A stretch of 64,000 nt of DNA, from assembly GCF_030272615.1 (NCBI RefSeq), contig NC_081413.1, positions 143,690,476-143,754,475 of the forward strand, in the 5' to 3' direction. The DNA comes from Cryptomeria japonica. Lineage: Eukaryota; Streptophyta; Pinopsida; Cupressales; Cupressaceae. Shown one piece after another: positions 57,108-64,000 of the stretch. The notes beneath the pieces are model-generated. The model searched no databases. It had not been told where the DNA came from and worked only from the letters and a program-made list of their open reading frames with translations. A program made the position numbers and the translations under genes. Numbering within the stretch: the stretch's first letter is position 1; each line of letters begins with the position of its first letter.

Positions 57108-58064
57108 CTACGTTACCCCTAGTTTCCGGGACGGCAATTTTTTTTGCCAAATTTGGGGACGGGGGGGGGGGGGGGGGGGGGACGGCTATATAAAATATAG
57201 GGAAAATTTAAAATATATAGGAAAATTCTAAATGTTCATATGAAAACATGGATAAAGCATGCATCTATACATTATATTCATATGAAAACATGGATATAGC
57301 ATGTGTATGATACTATGAAAACATTTTAGAATGCAAACATCGAACATACAACATTATCAATAGACTCAATACTCAATATGCACTCATAATTCAGAATTTC
57401 AATTCATTCACATTGTCAATATGCATATCATAATAGATATTAAAGAAATAACATACAAAATGCCCAAAGGCCACACTGCTGCCATATTGTTTCATTGGCA
57501 ATTGCGATATGGAAATCAAAATAGTACTAAGTAAATACTAAAAAGCAAAGTATAATATTTATTATTTAATATTTTATTATTTAATTTATTTTCTATTTAT
57601 AAATTTTAAAATTTATAATATGAATTGATTTAAAATTAAAAATATTTGATATGAATTAATAAATTTAATGTTGCCTTCTAATTTTTGATAGAGGGCCCAT
57701 GTTAGAAAAATAATAAAATATAGATAGTCGTATTTTGATTTCATAACTATTCAAATTCAATAATAAAAAAATTGATAGTTGTTTTTTAAATCTTTTCAAT
57801 ATAGAGGGCCCATGTTAGAAAAATTAAAAAAAAATTTGAAAATACGACTTTTTTTTTATAATATTTTTCCCTAGCTCTAGATGTGGGGGACGTCTAGCCG
57901 TCCCCAATCCGTCCCCCCGTTTCGGGGACGTCCCCTCAAAATTCTGACAATTTGGGGACGGGGGAGGGGGGAGGGACGTCCCCTGGCCGTTCCCAAGTCC
58001 CCGAAACGTCCCCGGGACTGGGACGGGGGTTTTCAGGTAGGGGACGTGTCCCCGGGTTTCGTAG
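57108..58064. mobile_element. Non-autonomous DNA transposon, hAT-like, 957 bp
   Basis: The exact 8-bp duplication AATATTAT lies at 57100-57107 and 58065-58072. Both ends begin CTACG, with an imperfect inverted repeat (CTACGTTACCCC against CTACGAAACCCGGGG). GC-rich ends full of GGGGACG words enclose an AT-rich core without an ORF. A run of 21 G (57161-57181) lies near the left end. An 8-bp duplication is the hAT hallmark. Confidence 0.8.
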
Positions 58065-58072
58065 AATATTAT

Positions 58073-58711
58073 ATCATAAAGTCACTTCTAGAAGCTTCTG
58101 GATGTGGGGTGAAAAAGTATAAAGGGAGATCAAGTTGATCTTCTAATCAGCCAGGAGTTGATAATTGAGTTGATTTGGGTTTTGTGGAGCTGAGAGGTGT
58201 CTGCAAACTTTGTCTTTGGGAACGAAAACTCCCATAGATAGCATAACTGAGGGAGTGAAAGAGCTTCCGAGGGGTTGCAGCTGGGAGTGAGGGATACTCA
58301 GTCTTCCACATTGTGCATAACGAGTTTATGGTGGTTGGGAAGGACAAATCAGTCCTTTCACTCAAGCTTCATTAATGGACAAGGGCCGATTTTGATAGGG
58401 TGCAAATTGGAGATCATTGGAGGCAATTTTTGGTGTTAGAAGTCTTCCGATTTCTGAGTTTACATATCAGACATCTTCAGACTTGTATCAGCTTGTGTGT
58501 ACCACGATTTTGTGTTCCAAGGGCTCATTTCGATCCACACTTGTAATAGCATTGAGGGAGGAGTTAGCCGACCTTGGTAGAAGCATTTGGGTGAGATTTT
58601 GTGTTGATTGCAAGAGTCATATCAGTTCTGAAACTAAATCTGATCAAACCCATACTTCCACGATTTTATTCCTTGAGGCTCATTTTTGCATCACACTTCA
58701 TCCTAGAAGAC
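58073..58711. other. Unassigned intron sequence
   Basis: No exon, repeat pair or RNA gene recognised. It ends at the target copy AGCAT (58712-58716) of the miniature element. Confidence 0.45.
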
Positions 58712-58716
58712 AGCAT

Positions 58717-58850
58717 TGTTGAGACATGGACCAGCTAGGACTCGAACCTAGGACCTTCCAACGCTGCTGGAGTGCTCTACCACTGAGCTACTAGCCCCTC
58801 TTGGACTAGTCCATCATCGGTCCGGGTGTGGCTTATTTCCAACACCAACA
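58717..58850 (-). repeat. LTR 1 of the miniature element (3' LTR on minus strand)
   Basis: Plus-strand ends TGTTGAGACA and ACACCAACA. It is 130/134 identical to the other LTR. Confidence 0.92.
58727..58797 (-). tRNA. tRNA-like sequence in LTR 1
   Basis: It folds as a cloverleaf: acceptor GGGCTAG with CTGGTCC, D arm GCTC...GAGC, anticodon arm with one weak pair, and T arm CTAGG TTCGAGT CCTAG. The A-box (TAGCTCAGTGG) and B-box (GGTTCGAGTCC) are near-perfect pol III promoter elements. Positions 34-36 read AGC (Ala), and there is a G3-T70 pair, the alanine identity mark. But position 33 is C, not T, and the anticodon stem has a C-A pair, so decoding function is doubtful. Confidence 0.65.
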
Positions 58851-58914
58851 CCCCCCCTTAAGCCACACCTCTCGTGTGCTTGGGGCTCCTAGCCTGGACT
58901 TGGCTCTGATACCA
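58851..58914 (-). other. 64-bp interior: primer site and polypurine tract
   Basis: Minus-strand order: TGGTATCAGAGCC directly after the LTR, 40 bases, then TTAAGGGGGGG directly before the other LTR. Confidence 0.9.
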
Positions 58915-59048
58915 TGTTGAGACATGGACCAGCTAGGACTCGAACCTAGGACTTTCCAACGCTGCTGGAGTGCTCTACCACTGAGCTACTGGCCCCTCTT
59001 GGATCAGTCCATCATCGGTCCGGGTGTGGCTTATTTCCAACACCAACA
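58915..59048 (-). repeat. LTR 2 of the miniature element (5' LTR on minus strand)
   Basis: Plus-strand ends TGTTGAGACA and ACACCAACA, followed by target copy AGCAT. Confidence 0.92.
58925..58995 (-). tRNA. tRNA-like sequence in LTR 2
   Basis: Same fold as in LTR 1, with a better acceptor stem (GGGCCAG with CTGGTCC, keeping G3-T70). The differences are in the acceptor stem and the variable region. Promoter boxes are unchanged. Confidence 0.65.
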
Positions 59049-59053
59049 AGCAT

Positions 59054-59627
59054 CAGCACAAGGGAGGAAGAGCGATTCCTTTTGAGGCATTTTGAAGGAG
59101 GAATAAGAGGTGTTTAGTGTCTCAATCAATTCTGAGAAGAAATTGTACCAGTCTACTATAAGTCTATAACCCACGACTTGGTTTATATTTCTTCATACGG
59201 GCATCGAATCATCCTCATGAAGGCAGCGATAATCTTGGAGAGGCAAGGCGATTCATATTGTGACAATTTAAGGGTGTATTGTGAAGAGATTAGCGCCATA
59301 TCAGTCTGAAGTAAAAATCGTTGCAGTCAGCCTATACCCTCAATTTTGCTCATAGCTCATTCATTTGGCATCAAATCTCATTAATAGAGATAGCGCTACA
59401 CTTGTGGAGGAAGGGCGAACATGTTTTGAGGACTAGTTGCAGTCATTCACTGATGCATCAGACTTACATCAGCAGCAGCAGGGGTGACTTTGGAAACCCT
59501 TCATTTTTGATGGTGGAATTGGCTCAACAAATAGGATATTGATTGCTTCTCCATCCTTGCATCAAGGCGTCTCAACCAGGTTCATTTTGATGTTGATTTC
59601 AATGAATGTTTGATGGTATATATACAA

Positions 59628-59702
<75 letters not shown>

Positions 59703-60976
59703 GTCATGGCTGTCTTTGTACTCAGAAATTTATGAGTCCATAATAGGTTGAGTTTGGGTCATTGCATAATCATTGTAAGGACTTATTGAAACATCCTTTT
59801 GAATAAAAGAAAAGAAAATAAGGTTGCATTCATATATCATGCTTGTCTGAGGTCTCATGCCAACTGTTTGTCAAAATGACAGCAAGCTGTTGGTGCATGT
59901 AAGTGTGTCTAAAGTAGCATAGAACTCTTTAATTCAATAGCAAATACATCTTTGATGATTGTCCAATATGTTAGGAGTCTTTTATGGTTGATAATTCAAG
60001 AGAAGTATATGTTTGGAGACCTTCATATCAGACTGAAAATTCTGAGACACTCTGTCAGCATAACACGCAAATCTCAGAACAGTATAACATGCAGTTTGGA
60101 CAGTTAAATATTCCTTGTTTTCAGTCATTTCAGTACAGGGGATATTTCAGTATGAGAAACAAGTTAGAAGTTGCAAATGCTCAACTTCTTCCTTTTCCTT
60201 TTGGCCAAGTCAATTACAAAGACCTCAGCTAGAGCATGCACAGTATACTCCTACTGATATACTCACTCAACTACTCTTTACACCAACTAGAATTCACTAA
60301 CTCTTCCTCTCATTCTCTTTTCTTATGACTGAAACCGTGTGCATTAAAGGATTCTCAAAATTTAGAAGACAATGTTTCTATCATTACTTTCTTTTACTAT
60401 TTGAAATGGATTAAGCTGCCACAATCATCTGGATGAGTCTACCATGCCACTGATGAAATTGCATGACACATATAGAATCATTAAGACACGCCTGTAACTG
60501 CAATTGTTACATGCAAAACCACCCTAACAATGGAAAAACCACCTTTCTGCTCCTGGCAATTTGTTTACAATGTAAAACACTCTTTGCTTACTCTACTTTT
60601 GATGGAGTTCTGGGTTGTTTGATTTCATAAATTGTTTTCCATATTGTTATGAATAAATAAAATTTGTCTCTTTCAATCAACTATAGGAACACCTGTGTCC
60701 TATCACTATGCCAATGATGGGTACTAATCTCTGTGTATGCACACACAAAATGGTGTACTGTTGAATGTGCATAGATAAAAGTACAAAAGATGAGACGATG
60801 AAAATATATAACTCAAACAATCTCATGGCCGTTGAATTGCACTCATCTTTGTTGGTATAAGTTTAGTACTAAATCGGGTAAGCAATGAATAATGCTACTA
60901 TATACTTGAAAAAAAAGAAAGATGAAAATCATAAGATGTTTACTATACTGTTCGAAAGAAATATATTACTGCTTAC
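59054..60976. other. PHYLLO intron sequence
   Basis: Besides a (TA)n run at 59635-59699, nothing is recognised. The open frame at 59984-60232 is Gln/Tyr-rich and has no known domain. Confidence 0.5.
59635..59699. repeat. (TA)n microsatellite
   Basis: About 32 uninterrupted TA units. Confidence 0.95.
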
Positions 60977-61139
60977 TTCACCATATCCCTTGTTCCCATT
61001 ATAAAGAATGAGTGTCAAGAGAAACCCTTCCCTATATGTTTCTTCAGATTGATTTTTCTTACTAGCAGTTGTGAGTGGAGCAAAGAGTGGAATCCTGTCC
61101 AAAAAAGAGATGTCAATGCCTGTAATTTTGATGGCTATC
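60977..61139 (-). CDS. PHYLLO: PHYLLO exon: MenC N-terminal domain
   Basis: A 163-nt exon ending in phase 0 at GAA/GTAAGC. It encodes the capping part of the enolase-superfamily MenC domain, with FLDRIPLFAPLTTASK near the start and LILYNGNKGYGE at the end. Only the exon at 12445 supplies the expected continuation VAPVG, which defines a 48.5-kb intron. Confidence 0.9.
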
Positions 61140-61263
61140 CTAAAATAAGATCAAAATCAAGTGAGCTGAAACAATTCCTTCAAATTGTGGTTTCACGGAA
61201 TGATGAACACAAACACTGAATCAATTTCAGCCAAACAACTTTAGAATATTTTTGCAAATTTAC

Positions 61264-61395
61264 CTGTAACGTGAATATTCCATTTTGAGAACACAAATTT
61301 CAGAAGTATTAATCTCCATGTCAGTATATTCAGAATATCTGGAAAGGATATTGAAAGCATGCTCTGCAACTTGAAGGGCTGACTGCTGTATAACT
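61264..61395 (-). CDS. PHYLLO: PHYLLO exon: MenD-MenC linker
   Basis: A 132-nt exon. The acceptor ATGCAG joins AG/A to complete an Arg codon, and the donor is AG/GTAAAT. The product is a helical linker (QQSALQVAEHAFNILSRYSE) ending KMEYSRYR, the start of the MenC fold. Confidence 0.85.
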
Positions 61396-61482
61396 CTGCA
61401 TAAAAACATTTATTACTTGGAGAATTGTAACTAAATATGCTAAAGGAAATGCAGCTTTTCGAACTGATGACATGCATAATAC

Positions 61483-61608
61483 CTATGATGTGTGATATTC
61501 TCTTCAATATTACTGTCTACTTCAATCACCCAATCAAGTTTTCCTTCCTGAGAGATCAACAAAGCGCTCTCAAGCTCTTCCTTTGTTCGAACAAGCATAT
61601 GATTTACC
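61483..61608 (-). CDS. PHYLLO: PHYLLO exon: end of MenD domain
   Basis: This 126-nt exon has one partial base, 41 codons and two trailing bases. The acceptor is TTGGCAG and the donor AG/GTATTATG. The product contains VRTKEELESALL and WVIEVDSNIEEN, matching the C-terminal end of MenD (SEPHCHC synthase), where a valine-glutamate-rich strand is followed by an Asn-rich stretch. MenD joins isochorismate and 2-oxoglutarate with thiamine diphosphate. Confidence 0.85.
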
Positions 61609-62689
61609 CTGCCAACCAATAGAATTTCAAGAGAGCTAAAAACTTTTCCCAGTTTAGTAGAATCCTCTTGATGATATACCTCAAATCAAACCTTAATATT
61701 TATTCAGTCCAAACATAGCTTAAAATTCCTTGCAAGTTTTGTGTGTTCATATTTCTTTGGATTACCCCTTATTTTGTTAGATTTACAGTCATAATGATAG
61801 TCTAAGTTTGTATGTGTTATTTCCATATGAATTTCAAGTTCATTTGGCAAGCAAATTTGTGAGGTATCACTTTTCTACACCAATTTTGTCCCTTTGGAAG
61901 GGAATCTTGTAATTACATTTCATTTGTAACTCCTATCACACTTTTCACACACTTCACGCTCACCATATGGGGATTAGGGACACTTGGCACACACCTATGA
62001 ACATTAGCCAAGGTAATAATCATAGATGGCATATTCAGTGAGTTGACGAATACTAGTTGAGTTAAATGAAAAATGAGTTTTCATCACATTTACTTGCCAA
62101 AAAAACTTGCTGGCTTTTTGGTGAGTTCTCACCAAAAAATCGGTGAGTGTGTGTTTAAAATTTATTGATGACAGCACAAAAGGCTGATGGGTCAGAAAAG
62201 ATGCCCAAAACATCAAAACGCCTCCCATTTTCACTCTAAAGGCAAGGAAATCCTCTCCAACATCAAACACACTATTTACAACATTTTTCCATTGATGAGA
62301 GAAGATCAAAAGGGATTTTTTGGCAAGTTTGGAAGGCAGATTTGAAGCACAGGTCAGTTTTTGTTTTTTACACATTTTACTTCATTTTGGCTGCAAAATC
62401 TAGCATTTAGGTTTAAAAAAATTCATCATATGCTAAAACTAAGTAGTATTTTTGCATTTAAATTCCAAAAAATAGGATTCATCACCATTTTTGATGATTT
62501 TTTTCTCATCTTTTTTACTATTTCCACTGTTGTTTGCATACACCTTATTTTTTTATTTTTTATTTTTTTTTGAAAAGAGTGTTTAGAATCTTTAGATTAA
62601 ATTAAATTCTCACTGATTTAAACTAATTTTAGGCTGATTTTGAGTAATTTATGAATAATTTAGGTTATTTTTTTGTATTTAAAAATAAA
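61609..62689. other. PHYLLO intron upstream of the MenD-end exon
   Basis: No further MenD exon could be read here. The minus ORF 62375-62004 is open, but its product has no MenD-like motif and no suitable splice sites. Confidence 0.5.
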
Positions 62690-62735
62690 AATGTTCCGCT
62701 TTCAATTTGTAGGTGTAGGTTATATACATCATATA

Positions 62736-64000
62736 ATGGCAAATAGATTAACTTCTGAATCAGGTTCAGCCTCAGAATCCACTCCATTGATGCCACCATT
62801 GATTATCGACACTTGTCCTACTAGAGCTAAAGACCTTGGTTGGAAATATGCCCATCAAGGATAGATACCTAGGACAATTATTTCAATTAGATACACAAAC
62901 TTATATAACGGAGGCATAAATTGCCTCAAATACCATCTTGTAGGCATTACTCATTGTCTGTATCAACACCACCAAAGAGATAAAAAGAGAGATGACTTCC
63001 CTTTGTCCCTTGGCGAAAGATAAAAAATTGCAAATGAAGAGAACAAAGGAAAGCCATAGCAGCATCCATAGCTGGTGGTCATGGTGCTCAAATCCAACCA
63101 AAATCAGATGAAGATATGACATGTCAAGGAATTGTGAGCTCTCTTCATGGTACACACATTCAAAGCAAATCCATCTCCACTTCGCCTACTCCAATTAGAG
63201 TTCTAGTGGCAACACATACACCTACACACACGCCATATAGTTTTTTTGTGCCCAAAAACACACCTAGAGGTGGAATAAGGAGGTGCATGAGCAAGCAAAT
63301 GTGGCACGTGTTGATTTTTGGTACTTAACAACATTTCTTACAAAGTAGCGAGTAGTCCTTATTAGGAGAATTCGATAACTACATTGACAGTTATGAGAAA
63401 GGCTACAAGGCACGTCTCGCAAAGACTTCAGTAGGAGAGTAGGGGGTTAGTTAATTTAAATCTTATGCTAATTTATACTTATATTAATTTATGTTGAATT
63501 TTTGGCTAAATTTGTGTTCATTGACTTATAATAATTTATGTTGAATTAAGGCTATTTTTTGTGTTTAAAATTAAACTTTTGTACTTTCACTTTATACTTA
63601 TATGTTGCTTATGAATGCAATTGAAAGGGAAAGGCTAATAGAAGAGAAACAAAAGAAGGAATGGAAAAAACATGGCTGCAATATTCTTACAAATGCGTGG
63701 ACAAATGGGGAAAACTGCAAAATTATCAATGTTTTGGTAGCTTCAAATGGTAAGGTTTTTTATTTTTTTGAAATCAGTGGATGCCTATAATAAATTAAAA
63801 AATGCATAAACATTGTATCTAATGTTGGAGGAAGTTGTCATGGAGGTGGGCACAGGAAATGTGGTGCAAATCATAAGTGATAATGCAATAGCATATGTGG
63901 TAGTTGGAAGATTGCTCCAAGACAAACATAAGACACTTTTTTGGACAACTTGTGCAGTACATTGCCTTGACCTTCTTTTGGAGCACATGCTTCTTTTGGA
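62736..64000 (+). pseudogene. hAT transposase remnant (BED finger, DUF659)
   Basis: The product begins MANRLTSESGSASESTPLMP, then DLGWKYAHQG and, after a stop, NGGINCLKYHLVGITH, which fits the second half of a BED zinc finger. Further on, KKEWKKHGCNILTNAWTNGE and NVLVASNGKVFYF (63650-63775) match the start of the DUF659 domain of plant hAT transposases. NVVQIISDNA and LFWTTCAVHCLDLLLEHM (63860-63990) continue it. Several stops and frame changes make it non-functional. The dimerisation domain lies beyond the window. Confidence 0.75.

Larger units (their letters stand above)
58717..59048 (-). mobile_element. 332-bp miniature LTR retrotransposon with tRNA-like LTRs
   Basis: Two 134-bp LTRs (58717-58850 and 58915-59048) differ at four bases. 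Exact target duplications AGCAT lie at 58712-58716 and 59049-59053. The 64-bp interior, on the minus strand, starts with TGGTATCAGAGCC (58902-58914), the classic initiator-Met-tRNA primer site, and ends with a purine run TTAAGGGGGGG (58851-58861). It therefore has everything needed for reverse transcription in trans and no coding sequence. Each LTR contains a 71-nt tRNA-like sequence. Confidence 0.93.
12446..60976 (-). other. 48.5-kb intron of PHYLLO
   Basis: The donor is GTAAGC at 60976 and the acceptor ATCAG at 12446, both phase 0. Joining them gives GYGE-VAPVG, a conserved MenC block. The intron consists mainly of nested retrotransposons described below. The host-like parts recognisable as neither exon nor element are 12446-12826, 32401-34891, 56023-57107, 58073-58711 and 59054-60976. 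Confidence 0.88.
6121..61608 (-). other. PHYLLO: PHYLLO gene, 3' part (MenD end, MenC, MenH)
   Basis: Plant PHYLLO is a fusion of MenF-, MenD-, MenC- and MenH-like domains. It makes o-succinylbenzoate, the naphthoquinone ring precursor of phylloquinone, in plastids. Here 12 exons total 2392 nt and keep one frame through 11 GT-AG introns to a TGA at 6121-6123. The order is the end of MenD (61608-61264), MenC (61264 to 7836) and MenH (7612-6121). The MenC catalytic set is present: KLK, RVDANRKW, YIE/EPV, ALDET and VMKPARLGG. So is the MenH set: GYSMG serine, GEKD aspartate and SGHAV histidine. The host copy therefore looks intact in this part. MenF and most of MenD lie beyond 64000. Confidence 0.92.

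Noticed and set aside
58727-58995. Two ordinary host tRNA-Ala genes
   Set aside because: Both sit inside the LTRs of one miniature element with a 5-bp target duplication. The anticodon loop has C33 and the stem a mismatch, so they are better read as part of the element.
62004-62375. A further MenD exon of PHYLLO
   Set aside because: The open frame has no MenD motif and no suitable GT-AG sites in phase with the exon at 61483-61608.

Overview
The window looks like nuclear DNA of a gymnosperm, most likely a conifer (inference). It holds the 3' part of one spliced plant gene with a huge intron, packed with nested LTR retrotransposons. No bacterial, organellar or viral-genome organisation is visible.

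Host gene. On the minus strand, 12 exons between 61608 and 6121 join into one open frame (796 codons plus stop, every junction GT-AG). They encode the end of the MenD domain, the whole MenC (o-succinylbenzoate synthase) domain and the whole MenH domain of PHYLLO, the fused enzyme of phylloquinone (vitamin K1) synthesis. Three exons lie at 60977-61608 and nine at 6121-12445. The intron between them is 48.5 kb and splits the MenC motif GYGE/VAPVG. Earlier MenF/MenD exons must lie beyond the right edge.

Layout. 1-3427: 3' end of a Copia-like element (decayed extra ORF, polypurine tract, 3' LTR), lying next to the 5' end of a minus-strand Gypsy element (3428-4036). 4037-6120: spacer downstream of PHYLLO. 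6121-12445: PHYLLO exons, with a solo LTR at 8728-9541 in one intron. 12827-32400: a minus-strand Gypsy remnant holding a solo LTR (14152-23003), itself holding a giant LTR-like unit with a 1183-codon frame (14503-21491), then a rearranged plus-strand Gypsy (25071-29468) and a retroposon with a 15-bp target duplication (29714-31459). 34897-56017: a 21-kb Gypsy element with target duplication CAAAC, carrying gag, protease, RT, RNase H, integrase and an extra 3' ORF. It is broken by three solo LTRs, a second giant LTR-like unit (38849-42792) with hairpin repeats, and a young gag-only element (47505-51054) inside its RT gene. 57108-58064: a non-autonomous element with an 8-bp target duplication, hAT-like. 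58717-59048: a complete 332-bp miniature LTR retrotransposon with a tRNA-like sequence in each LTR. 62690-64000: a decayed BED/DUF659 hAT transposase.

Most elements were dated and bounded by TG...CA ends and 5-bp target duplications read directly from the sequence. The most unusual items are the tRNA-bearing miniature element, the giant LTR-like units that carry a promoter, an intron and a long ORF, the palindrome with compensated arms in one LTR group, and the near-exclusive use of TAG among the in-frame stops of the decayed ORFs.
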